From Andrena cerasifolii (lineage: Eukaryota; Arthropoda; Insecta; Hymenoptera; Andrenidae), in NCBI RefSeq assembly GCF_050908995.1, contig NC_135122.1:15168501-15232500 (forward strand): a stretch of DNA of 64,000 nt, written 5' to 3'. This document shows positions 51,788 through 62,904 of this stretch, in pieces (positions within the stretch are counted from its first letter, which is position 1; the number at the start of each line of letters is the position of its first letter). Below the pieces are notes generated by a model. The model was not told where the DNA came from and did not search any database. It saw nothing but the letters and a program-made list of their open reading frames with translations. The position numbers were made by a program, and so were the translations under genes.

Positions 51788-53464
51788 CCGAGGATTTTCG
51801 TGGCGAGGTTCGCGAACCCTGAGAGACCACTTTCTTGATTAGACCGCGCGCGGTTTAAGCGAGCGAGCCCATTACATTCGTTAAACGCATCGACTGCACC
51901 GGCCAACTTTTTTACCGCGGCTACAGCGTTTTTCGAATCAGCGGCGGTTCGCGGATCGAGCCCTGTCTTTTCACTGCCCCGCGGAAGTATCCATTAAAGT
52001 TACGACGGCACCGGTGTTCGATCTCGCTGCGAGCTTCATACGGTAGAAGTTATGGCCGGGAGCCTTGTACGGGGAGGGGGGGGAGGAGGCCGCTCGTGTT
52101 ATTAGCGTTCAGCGTTTTTCTGGTAAAAGATAGGCGGGCGTGGAAAGGACCGAGGGATGAAAAGAGTTTTATCATTTTTTCCGAGGTACCTTGGCATCGT
52201 TTTTTTTCTCCATAAATTTCCATTGTCTTTAAATTGGAATCTTCTCCCCTAATTCCTCCCCTTCGTTGTCCTTGTACTGCCGGGGCATCTAATCTTCGTG
52301 CCGCGTTCAATGATCAAAGAGCGAGAGCAGGCGTGCCTGCGACGATCCCCCGCGAAGGGTGGATTCCATTTCGCGCGAAGCGAAAGCGATGAAATTTATC
52401 GAGCCCCCCGAGTTAATCGTACGAGCCTCGTTAGTCTCGTTATTGAGTTACACGAAAACGCTGAGGGAGCAGCTGCACCCGTCACTTTCTGCCGCGATCA
52501 GCTGGGGCCCGGCAGTGATAAGAAATATGATGAACGACCTGTTACTACCAAACCGTCCGCCGGGACCCGTTGGATTATTGCTAAACAGCGTCTTAAAACG
52601 AAGGATTCTCGGGGCTGCAGCAAATTACACGCTAGAAAGTACGGATTGCGTTACTCCGCAAGGCGGATTGCTCTCGCGGCCCGACCGATCGGAATTGTCG
52701 TCCCGACAAACGCCGCCGGTGAAAGACGGGAGCGCACGAATGAATTGCAAGCAGCGTTGGAACTACGGCGATCGGTAGATGATACACAGTGGAAGGGATT
52801 TATCCGGTCGTTTTCGTCTTTCGTCGCGATTACGAGCGACGAGATTGTCCAGGAAATTGGCCGGCAAATCTCTCTTGGCGACGGAAAAATCGACAGTCAC
52901 CCCCTCTGGTTTAACGACGGTTGGCAACGTTCGATAAATCCCTCCCCGTCCCCGACATCCCTGTCGTCTGAGATACACGCCCGGTTATCCCATTAAATAT
53001 TCAATTATTTCTGGCTTCCAATGGCGACGTCCAGAATTCCGTGGCTGCCGTGTGCGTCGGGCTCGGAACGGAAGGGTAGGGAGCTTAATCCCTATTCATA
53101 GACTCAATCGAGTGATTTCGAATAAATTCTTCCAGCGTTCCGCGAAATCCGCTGCAATTAAAATACTTTAATATCCTTTGGAGCACGTACCCGCTCCGGG
53201 CGATGCCTCCTTCCGACCACATCCTACCCTTCATCCCCCCCGGCCCGTCTTGCTTTTAACCCCCACGTTTCGGACCCCTCTGTGCCGCCGCTCTCCCCTT
53301 CATCCACCCATCCATCCCAATTTCTTTTTCGACCAGGGTGCGGCTCTTATTAAACGTCCCAATCCTGGTGCCTCGAGGTATCGAGAGAGCACGTTCGCTT
53401 TCCTTCAAAGCGCCCTTTATCACCGGGCGAACTCCAAGATATTTTGACCATTCGTCTTGGACCG

Positions 53465-53482
53465 ATATATATATATATATAT
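53465..53482 (+). repeat. AT microsatellite
   Basis: 18 bases of alternating AT. Confidence 0.85.
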
Positions 53483-54440
53483 CATCGATCCTGGGATAAC
53501 TGCACTTCTTCCACCCTCGATGGCGAGCGTGTAATATTACGCGCGTCCACCAGCGCCTCTTTTTTTATCGTTCCTCGAGCCCAGTTCTTTTTCCTCGGGG
53601 ATATAAATTCGTGGCTAGCAGGGGGGTGATAAGCTCGAAATGATTACGCGTATCTTCAGGTTTTTGGAAGATACATTGGGTCATGTTTGCGAATGAAGGT
53701 GTTGCATCGAGGTAATTGAAGGACGTTGTGTTTTTTTATGTGGTACATTTGATTGAACGAAGATGTTGCGTAGTGGTGTTAATATATTCGTGAGATTGGT
53801 TATGGGGGGGGTAGACAGAAGGAGTCCATTACGCGTTGTCGTTCGAGGACGATACGATCGATATGTAATGATCGCGCTATAAAGCGCGTCGGCCAGGGCC
53901 AGGGGATATTTTAAATGAAAAGAACGGATAAATTTATCACGGGCCCGTCGAACGATTTATCACGACGATACATTCGAGCTACGGACGTTACGGAGAACGT
54001 ACGAGGGCGTCAGCTGCGGGAAACCGCTCCAGGGGAAGTAGATCCCCATCCGATCATTGTTCATACCGAGGCTAGCATATAATGCGATGGCACCCGTAGA
54101 CTTGAATATATATGTCTATTATATGTAGAGCACGATCCCGTTTCACTTTCTCCTCCCGCGACGACTGCCGCCGACGGGTCCGCAAACGTCCATCCGCCCT
54201 CAAAAGGGGCACCTAAAAAAACACTTTCGCGATAACCAGTCGAATAAAAGCCATCCACGCTCGTGCTAAAATCACACAAAAGCCAAAAACGTCTCCATAT
54301 GTCCGACAAAAGCCAAAAAGCCCACTCAACGTCGACCGATCCTCTATGAAAAAAGGTCTTCGTATCTTCCCTCAGCCCACCCGTTTAAACCTTCTGCGCG
54401 TCAAAAATTAAAAACCGCTGCTCTCGATTGTTCCGCGCCG

Positions 54441-55147
54441 CACAGTGGGAAAAAATCGGTGCTTCAGCGGCCAAAAATCTATAACTTTTTCAACGGATGA
54501 AGATAAGGTAATAATTCTTTTTGCTTTAATAAGGTTGATGTGTCCTTCATTACTTTAATAATATTACGTTAGTTATATTAACCCTCGGTTGTCACACAAT
54601 ATTACTATTTAAAATTCGAAAATATCCCTAATCTCTCCTGGCCACTCTTCCTGAATATCCTTCCCTTTTCGTTGCAGCCTTAAGGATGATATTAATGGAT
54701 CCGATGAAAGTATCATCATACAGAAGAGATCTTGATTAATTCTCTACCTTGATATTTTGCTAGTGTTGCTAAGTCTTAACCTTCGATATTCTTTGTGATT
54801 AGCCTCCCGGGCTTCCACAGACAATTCTCCGATTGGTAAAATATGAGAACCAATATGTTCACCATGGCTCAGAATTTTGTGAACTGTTCGAGTGGTGGAT
54901 CAATTTTGGTTTATTTCTGATATTCAAGAAGAGTGACCAGAAGAAATATTTTTGAATATTAAATAGAAATGTTATTGTATTATTTAATTAAGTAATTAAG
55001 TATCACTTAATATAAGTAACGTAACGCTATCTAACTAACGAAGGACACATCAACTTCATTAAAGCAACAAGAATTATTACTTTATCTTCATTCGTTCAAA
55101 AGTTATAGATTTTTGGCCGGTGACGCACCGATTTTCTTCCCACTGTG
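54441..55147. mobile_element. Transib-like non-autonomous element (CACAGTG ends, CGCCG duplication)
   Basis: Both ends begin CACAGTGGGAA and continue as inverted repeats with ATCGGTGC, GGCCAAAAATCTATAACTTT, GATGAAGATAA, GTAATAATTCTT and TTGATGTGTCCTTC for over 100 bp. Weaker pairing extends deeper (CCACTCTTCCTGAATAT near 54643 with ATATTCAAGAAGAGTG near 54918). It is flanked by perfect 5-bp duplications, CGCCG at 54436-54440 and 55148-55152. Known for Transib: 5-bp CGNCG-type targets and CAC-starting ends related to the recombination signals cut by RAG1. Here the end heptamer equals the RAG heptamer. No transposase frame is visible in the 707 bp, so this is a MITE. Confidence 0.75.
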
Positions 55148-56496
55148 CGCCGTTTCACGCAGCTCGTCGAGCGCCCTCGCGTGCCTGTTCATATCTACCC
55201 CTCCCTTCTGGGTTCAGCTGGAGTCTGGTTCGTTTGTTTCTCGGCCAAATTGCCGGAATCCCGCACGACCTTCGCGGAAATGTCGTGCTTTTGCGGGCCA
55301 AGTCACGGGCCCCTCCTATTTCATACAAAATAGCACATCTTGCTGGCCTGCCCGGCTATAGATACCGTTAACACAATCGAGCGTGTTTTGGCAGCGCCAT
55401 CGCCAGCCAGCTTACTCTTCAGTAGATTCCACGTCCCCCAGACACCCGCGGCCACCCCTGGCCAGCAGCAGCACCAACCCCCAGAAGGCCGTTATGCGAG
55501 GACACATAAAAGTTTCGCCACAAAACTCCGTCGACAGCGGATACACGCGGTAGCGAGCGTTCCTCTTCCCTCTCGATCCAGCCACGTCTCTCTTCAGAAC
55601 TCGCTTTCTTTCACCCCTGTTGCCCGACTCCTGCACCCCCATCCACCCTCCCCCCTCTCTATCTCTTGCCGAAGCTCGTCGACGTTGTTCCACATTCGGG
55701 ACGCGGTGTAGCTCGGAGCCAGTAAATCCGACAGCTGCGTCGAATCCTGCTTCTCGTCAAATCGCGTCGAGGTGGGTAGAAAGGGGCGGCTAAAAACAAC
55801 GAGCGAGGAAAAAGCCTATGGCTGGATAAAAGTTTCGCGCGGACGACTTCCAGGGAAACGGATGCCGGGGATCCTCATTCCACCTACCTCGCCGGGGTAA
55901 CTCGAGCGGGCGTCTCCTTCCTCCACCCTTTCCTCGTTTCGCTCTTCTTTTGTTTGTTTCTTGAGCTATCCCGCGCTGGGGAAGTTTCGCCGAGGTGGGT
56001 GGATCGCGTGCGCTAATTCGATTAGCGGGTTGTATAAAATCGATAGCATCTGGATGGTTTGGGGGTTGAGTTACTCCGAGCACCCCCTGCAGCGTTGATG
56101 CTTACCTCGATGTTGTTTCGACTGCAATTATTTAGCGATGCATCATCGGGATCGCTCTTGGCGGATCGGATGATTTCTGTCGCGAGTAGCGGGATTATTT
56201 GGAAACGTCGATCGCGTCACGGCGCCGCGCCGTTTCGAGCCAACGGCGCGTAATTCTGCGCGCGGCGGAATTTTTCCGAAGGACAATAACGCCGCGGCGC
56301 TCTGGCGCCGCGCCAGCGCCGACCGCGTAATTCCAGGACGGTTAATCGGTAGCCGGGCGAACCCGCGGGAACACGCGCGAAGACTGCACGCGCGATGCGC
56401 GACGTTTCACCGCGGAAACCCGATGTTTCCAGCGAGTAAATTCGCATGTACGTATACGCGCACGTCTGTACAGCGGCCCGTTCGTTTGTGTTTCAG

Positions 56497-56640
56497 ACAA
56501 TGGACCGCCCGTGGAGCAGAGCGACGACGGATGGCTGAACTTCACAAAAATCAGCCGCGCCGAGAGCGGCTGGTACAAATGTTACACCAGGCACATGCTC
56601 GGCATTTTCACCAGCATCGGTTATTTCCTCAACGTGCGCT
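56497..56640 (+). CDS. Internal exon C: C-terminal half of the second Ig domain
   Basis: This exon has 48 codons, phase 1 at both ends, acceptor ttgtgtttcag ending at 56496 and donor gtgagt at 56641. Joined to exon B it begins Asp-Asn-Gly-Pro-Pro. It contains the D/E-strand stretch DGWLNFTKI and the classic F-strand signature ESGWYKCYTRH, followed by the G strand IGYFLNV. The F-strand Cys lies 44 residues after the Cys in exon B, giving a compact Ig fold. NFT is a glycosylation sequon. The surrounding DNA is extremely CpG-rich, especially 56200-56420 just upstream. Its place in the same gene follows from the reading frame, phase and complementary half-domains. The family orthologue is not resolved. 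Confidence 0.9.
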
Positions 56641-57147
56641 GTGAGTGGATCGTTACGTTCGATCGTTTTCAAAGCGACGCGGCCTCGTTCCGACCCTTTC
56701 GTTCCTCTAAACACGCGTATAATGCCCGGCGGATAGCCGGGGCGCGCGGGTGTTTCTTCGAGTAGCGCGCGGGGAATTGAAGGTACATTTGTCGACCGCG
56801 GAATTATAACGCGGCTGCTTTAAATTCTTCATCAATCGATCGCGAAAGCTCCTTCGATTGCGAACGTTCCGGATGGTTAAGGTTAATGAGGATCGACGGG
56901 AAAATCGAGAGCTGCGTCGCTGGCCCGTGAGTTATGATACCAATCGAGCTCAAGCTTCATTCATCGAAACGGTCCATTGAGTCTTGATATTATAAAATAT
57001 GGAGGGCCGTCGATGAAGATTTATATCCTCGAATGGCACGTAGGCACGTAGATACATACGTATCGTGTTTTGAATTTACGTCCAAACACGACAAGGTTTG
57101 TCAGGGAAAGAATTAATGCCTTCGAACTTCATTGAGGACAGGATAAT

Positions 57148-57250
57148 GCGTTAGACAGTAGATCTAGGTAACTCGCTAACGGAGATGCATTAGACACTGA
57201 TGTTAGGTAACTCGTCAGCGAACACGCGTCAGACGGTAATGTTAGGTAAA
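57148..57250 (+). repeat. 39-bp minisatellite, about 2.6 copies
   Basis: Imperfect tandem units start at 57148, 57187 and 57226, each with GCRTYAGAC and later TTAGGTAACTCG. The period is a multiple of three, so minus-strand translation also repeats every 13 residues, but no gene is supported there. Confidence 0.7.
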
Positions 57251-57590
57251 CCATCCTCCCGCAAGAGGGTCCTCGAACTACCCCCGATTCACTTCCAACG
57301 AAGCAAGAACGTCGTCCTGATCGAGAAGCGCTGTCCGAAAGAGTGTTGCCTATCCTGCAGGGGGGCGATAGCCGAGCAGACATTCCTGCTAATTCGGAAT
57401 GCGAAGGGGGTCGTCGTCGTAGCCGATAACCGGAAACCACAGTCATTTGTCAAGAGCGGAAGCCACCGAGCCAGCCGGAAATTATCCGTGCCCTGTCGTG
57501 AAAATTTGCAAATTTCCTACGGTGGCCCCCAGTCCTTCCATCTTGCCATTATAACCAGAGGGACAGAGACCACAGTCAGACAGACAGAGA

Positions 57591-57612
57591 GAAAGAGAGA
57601 GAGAGAGAGAGG
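57591..57612 (+). repeat. GA microsatellite
   Basis: About 22 bases of near-pure GA. Confidence 0.85.
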
Positions 57613-57662
57613 ATAGCTAGGCCCCCACACAGCATCTCGAACCTTCCAGTATCCTCCCTTCA

Positions 57663-57680
57663 TCTCTCTCTCTCTCTCTC
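57663..57680 (+). repeat. CT microsatellite
   Basis: 18 bases of TC repeat, 50 bp after the GA run; the two tracts can pair as an inverted repeat. Confidence 0.85.
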
Positions 57681-59758
57681 CCCTCCCCGCACAACCCTTT
57701 CCATCTTCAGCTCGGCTGGCAGCCCCCGTTTCCGTTTGCACCCCTCGACCAACGATCCTGGATACGGGTTTCCGAGCACCTAATCTCTACGCAATTTAGA
57801 TGGCTCCAGAGCACCTATAAACCAACCATCCGCCGTTGGAATTATCGATTACAGTGCTACCGTGCGTCCTGTTCGAATCTCCTGGCCGGATTACTTATCC
57901 AGCGGGATAACGTCGGGGTCGGGTTTTAAACGGCGCGGCAATTCCGCCCCGATTGTAGAGAGCACGCGTTTAGATAGAACAGCGCAAAGGAGCTGAGCGG
58001 GCACGGAGAGCCAGGGATCCCTTCGATTTTTGATAGATCCCAGGATCACCGGCGAGCATCCACCTCGACGTCGTAAAGGCACTCCGGACGCTGCCAAAGT
58101 GTTTTTAACTTTTTTCAGAGACTCTTGAAAGCCCTCCCTTTGGAACAGGCGGATATAGAGGAACCCGGGGGCACGGAGTCCTCATTACGCTTTTCAATAG
58201 CGATCCACGGGAACGCGAAGCTTCGGGCAAGAGCCAAATTAAGGGGATTCGAGACACGCAGATGTGTACATCTTGAGCCCCGAGTTGTACAGAACCACGA
58301 ATTCCCCCGTACCTGTCGAACCTCGAACTTCCTGTAACACAGAATTGCGGAACTCGCGAGGCTACGCCGCGCCGCTGCTAACCGTTGTTCGCCTGTCTCT
58401 GATCGATGGGCGGGCCGGAGATCCCCGGTGCGTATGGATCCCCGTCGATACGGCGAAGCGCGACACGGCCGCCCGCATCGGGGATCAAAGCGGGCGTCAG
58501 CTGGGATTGCTGGCGATCTGATCAAATTCGTACGTAACGAGAATCGCCATTAAAAAAATGGAGGCGGCTGTACACGGGCCGGTGTAACGAAGAAAAAGTG
58601 GAACTTCCCTTGCCAACGGCCTCGGCTGTGTTTGTTATAGCGTCACGACTGTGTTTGCCGTTAAAATTCCGAACAAACTACAAGACAAACGAGGTATAGT
58701 CGACGGACGGGCCGGCGAGCCGAGGGCCTGGAGGGTGTTGGGAGGGGGTGTGTAAAAGCCTCCTATCGTCGCATCCACCACTTTGATCCCTTTGTTTTGT
58801 TATAGGATGAGCCAGAGGATCAGCTTGCTAACTCAAAGGACTGCTCTTTCTCTCCAACCCCCTCCTCACTCTCTCGCCCCTCTTTTCCCATTCTTTCTCT
58901 TTCACGTCCGTCCTCCTTTCTCATCCTCGAACGAATTTCTACCCTACCACCCCCCCCCCCAGCCCATCCCCTCAGCTATCCGACTCTAATTCCCCGTCGA
59001 AAAGATACCCCCGACACAGCGCCGCCACCACCTCTTGGATACCCTTTCCCTTCGTAATTGTGGACACAGCGTTAGCCCGAGAGCAAACGATCGCGGGCGT
59101 ATAATTCCGCAGGTGGAATTGGAAAAGGGCACGGGGACGGCTTCGCACGACGACGGCGGCGGCCACGACGTCCTCGTCCAGGAAAAGATTTTGCTAAACC
59201 TCACACGTGGCGATGCCACTTCCACCCTTTAACTTTATCCCCGGTACGTGCGTCTGATTCTTGATGCGAGCGCGGGCGGGCCCCTCTACCGTTGATATCG
59301 GCGACAATGCCGTCGGATTCGAGGATCGCTTTAAGATACCTCGGATAAGGATGTACGTTGCGTGCCCGAGAATCCTGAGCACGTGTAATGCCCCCCCGGC
59401 GAGGTAGTCGGGAGGAATTGAAACTGGTAATTCTTTCTGGTTGTCGATGGTCGAGGAAGAATGGGGGATTAGTGTCGCGGCAGGTGGAAGACGCGGATAT
59501 GAGAAACAGGGAATAGCTTAGGAGGCTCGCGAGCTTTATTGTTAGCGACAGATGGCAGATAAACACGACGGACCAATTTGTGAATTTTCGTAACTTGATA
59601 GACTCGATGGATCCGAATAGTATCACTCGACGCATTTAATAATCCCTAGAGCCCCGGTGTACTCTAACCTTTCACTGCGCTTTTCCTGTCTCATTGTCAC
59701 TGCCGTTCAGTTGTCATAGACAGTGTTCGCGAGAGGCATTTATGTCAATGATATTCAG

Positions 59759-60031
59759 ATGATCCAGACATGGAGACGGAAGCAGAAGCCCAGAACGGTG
59801 AGGCCACCGATTCCCGGAAGATGGAGGTCCAGATCGGTGGCGCGGTGACTTTGGAGTGCGACGGCGGCTGCTGGGGACATGGCCCTGGGATGGACCCTGT
59901 CGGCGGGCCTGGACCACTGGCCCTGAGTCGAGTCGTCTACCAGGAGGCCGGCGAGTACCGATGCGTCGCACCTGATCGAAAGATGCAGGACACGTGGCGT
60001 GCACAGCTGCCCTACCACGTCAAGATCACAG
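59759..60031 (+). CDS. Internal exon D: third, shortened Ig-like domain
   Basis: This exon has 91 codons, phase 1 at both ends, acceptor atgatattcag ending at 59758 and donor gtaagt at 60032. With the T ending exon C it opens Tyr-Asp-Pro-Asp. An acidic linker is followed by VQIGGAVTLECDGGCWG (B strand), a Gly/Pro-rich loop, then the F-strand signature EAGEYRCVAPD and a G-strand-like end, YHVKIT. The two canonical Cys residues are only 35 apart and the Trp sits 5 residues after the first, beside an extra third Cys. The C to E region is therefore much shorter than in a usual Ig domain. This may be a family trait or a lineage-specific reduction. The open frame, both splice sites and the phase agreement with the other exons support a real coding exon. 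The transcript must continue beyond the window. Confidence 0.86.
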
Positions 60032-62114
60032 GTAAGTTTCGAGAATTTAATTCCTTCTCATATTGATTTTCCAAAGTCGCAGCAAATTTTGACCGTTGAC
60101 CTCCATGTTCACCTTGTCCAAAATGTTGCTCCGTTTTTAATGTTCTTAATGTCGGCGATTCAAAGATAATTAAGCACGGTAGCCGAGTTTATTTATGGAC
60201 AAATATTCGACCACTTTTTAGCTGTTTGTGCATTCGGATGTAATTTAGCGTTATTATATTATGATTAATATTTATTGAATTAACGTGCGTTTTAAATGTT
60301 TAACAACGCACATCGCGTATGCTCGTCGCGGTCAGTAAATCTTATTAGTATTCAAGGTATGCCCTCTTTTTATTTGGACTGTTCGATGGCTATTGATTTT
60401 CATGAAATTAATTATGGTAATCGCTGTTATAATGTCGACAGATGATTTATGATAATCATTTAAAAACTCCTAGCGATATTCGTGTAGTAAAAACTGGTCT
60501 GCACTTTAGTAAAGTATCTTGCCGTATTTAAGCCGATTTAAAAATCCACTCTCGAAAATAAGTATTGCGCATTACGGCCAGCAAGGAGGTAATCCTCAAT
60601 AAGTTTCCACGATATTTAACACCAAAACGGGGTTAATCCGCCGTAAGAACGGTAAACTCTAATTTGAAACTTATCGCGATCAGCCGGTATCGTGAAATTA
60701 GCCCCCCCTCGCGTCGCTCGACAAGAATTATCCAATTTTCCTTAATAATTGTTCGCGAGCGCTCTTCGACGACCTCCTAATTGCAAGACTTATGAACACA
60801 CTTTAGATAAATTACGTTTGATTCCGCGGTAGACGCCCCTCGCTCACTAATTTCACCGATTACTTTCTTACGGCGCCCTTTCGTGCAGTCCAGCTTCAAC
60901 AGAATCATTTACATATAAATCCTTTTAAACGCTCCAAGGTTTATGTTTTCTTTAAACATGCTACACGTTACATTCAGTACCGAGAGAAAAGCTGATCAGT
61001 CCTTAATAGCATGTCCTAACTGAAACGAACGAAAAAAATTGAAAATAAATTTCAAGCCTTACTCCAGAAGCCGTTTCTTTGAAACTTATGAAACACTTTT
61101 GACCCATAAGATTGAGACAAGAAATATTGTCCGGTTTTATTAGGGCAGTTCAGTCCTTTTTCCGGCTCTATGACAACTGAAATGTTGCCCACCTCAGTGG
61201 AGGAAGAAGCAACCAAGAAGAAACTACTCTGTATATAATTCTATCAAACAAACAGTACAAACCAGGTTGTGAGCGTCGCCTATGCGATTTGGCAATCACG
61301 CGTGTATAAGATTAAGTTGTAGATTATTCACTACGTGGGACAATGTGACATGTATTCATTGCAAGTTTAAATAACAAAAAAATATAAAAAAAATGAAACA
61401 CTTTTGATAAAGAAAAATACTTTCGTACGCAGCAAATGTTTTTCGTGTAACATCATAAACATTCAAAGAAACATTCTTAAATCTTGGCCCTAATATTTTT
61501 CAGCACCCCCTAAACATGTGTGTAAATATCACGCTCATTATTTCGCCCGATTAATTGATCCCTGCGTTGGTCGGAATACGAATTCAGTCCACACTCATTA
61601 ACCCTTCTCTTCGCATTCACGACCATAATATACTTTTTGCGCATTTTACAGCAACTGTACACGCGACCAGGCGCGCTCAGTTGCGGCGCGGCGGAGTGGA
61701 AAAAGCGAGAATGGAAAATTAGAATTTTCTGTCAGACGCGTCCGTGCATTCTCTGTCCCTTGTTCTCCTTCTTTTTCCACTTTTTCCCGTGTAACGTTAT
61801 TATCGTCTTTCATGATACTGTGGGGGGAAAATCTCTCTCCGACGATGGATCGCGTGGAGCGCGGAAAAAAGTACCTTTCTCCTCGTTCACAATGCCATTT
61901 TCGCCGGCGAGTTTGTTGTTCTGAAAGCGCATCGTTATCGGGCTTTCAGCGAATTTCCAGGCTAAGGGGTGAGGGCATTCGTGGAATCTATCAATGAGCG
62001 CGCGTGTAGCGATAGTCGAGCGACTTTCTGGCGAAAGAGAAATTATTTGAAACGCGGGAGACGCCCGACTGTAACCCCCTGGGTGCTTCTTTCACCGCGA
62101 TGGGCCCAGAATTA

Positions 62115-62677
62115 TAGTGCCTCTACGAGCTAGAGTGACTTAGGTGTGAGGTCACTCAGTGGGGTCTTAACCGATACCCTGCTGGGTACGGGCCACCAAA
62201 CGTACCCCCTACTACCTCTTGCAGGACTGTGTTTAGGGAAGACCAGGACAAAACCGGGGTCCTAAAGGGTAAAATCTCCAAAATTACCTGAAGCATGCAG
62301 TGATTTTAATTTAAAATAAGTTGTTAATATAAAATAATTTATATTACAACTGTTCTAATGCTGCACATATACCTTACTACAATTGATTTTTATTTAATAT
62401 GTGCTGACAACGAGACAAATTTTAATTGTCAGTAGCAAAGCTTAATTGATGTCTTTTAATATTGATAATCAATTTCTTCAATTTCTTTTTTACTTTATTA
62501 AAATCGAAATTATATTACTTAATCTTTAGGGCCCCGGTTTTGTCCTGGTCATCCCTAAGTACAGTCCTGCAAGAGGTAGTAGGAGGCCACGTTTAGCGGC
62601 CCACACCCAGCAGGATATCGGTTAAGACCCCGCTGAGAGGCCTCACACCTAAGTCACTATAGCTGGTACAGGCACTA
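62115..62677. mobile_element. 563-bp foldback MITE with TAGTGCC ends
   Basis: Terminal inverted repeats of about 160 bp start TAGTGCCTCTACGAGCTA and TAGTGCCTGTACCAGCTA. They contain matching blocks GTGACTTAGGTGTGAGG, GGGGTCTTAACCGATA, CCTACTACCTCTTGCAGGAC (the left arm has one extra C) and GACCAGGACAAAACCGGGG. The loop, about 62290-62520, is AT-rich. TA lies at both borders (62113-62114 and 62678-62679), consistent with a Tc1/mariner-type TA duplication, though TA is too short to be decisive. There is no coding capacity. Confidence 0.75.
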
Positions 62678-62704
62678 TAAGTGGTGAGTGGAACTGGGTG
62701 TATC

Positions 62705-62904
62705 CGCGGCCGTCTCTAGTAACAGGCCGGAGCATAGTGAACTTGGCAAAGCCGTCATCAGTCCTATTTGAATTTTTATGAAGCCTTTCGCTCGTTTTGA
62801 TCGGACCACTCTGCTACCGGCCGGAACATAGTCATCGGACTAATGGCTGCTCGAAATGCGGTGCTGCAACATCGTAGGTTCCGGCCTGCACTAGAGACGG
62901 CCAT
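62705..62904. mobile_element. 200-bp MITE with 8-bp duplication GGTGTATC
   Basis: Inverted ends share GGCCGTCTCTAGT followed by CAGGCCGGA (about 62708 and 62902). Perfect 8-bp direct repeats GGTGTATC flank it at 62697-62704 and 62905-62912. It begins only 28 bp after the neighbouring element at 62115-62677. An 8-bp duplication suggests hAT or P-type mobilisation, but the outermost 2-3 bases of the two ends disagree, so the exact borders are uncertain. Confidence 0.6.

Larger units (their letters stand above)
47541..56496 (+). other. 9.0 kb intron splitting the second Ig domain
   Basis: The intron starts gtaagt and ends tttcag and is phase 1, lying within the codons of one Ig domain. It contains three foldback elements (47834-48128, 50680-51236, 54441-55147), long CT/GA microsatellites (49040-49092, 50031-50053, 51772-51787) and an AT run (53465-53482). 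The open frame 52298-52996 lies in GC-rich DNA without domain motifs. The last 300 bases before exon C are unusually rich in GCGC and CG. Confidence 0.75.
56641..59758 (+). other. 3.1 kb intron between exons C and D
   Basis: The intron starts gtgagt and ends attcag and is phase 1. It carries a 39-bp minisatellite (57148-57250) and two purine/pyrimidine microsatellites (57591-57612 GA, 57663-57680 CT). I see no further exon or transposable element in it. Confidence 0.75.

Noticed and set aside
52298..52996. 232-codon plus-strand open frame
   Set aside because: A second frame, 52359-52778, is open across the same DNA. The sequence is rich in charged and low-complexity residues with no motif, and it lies inside an Ig-gene intron.
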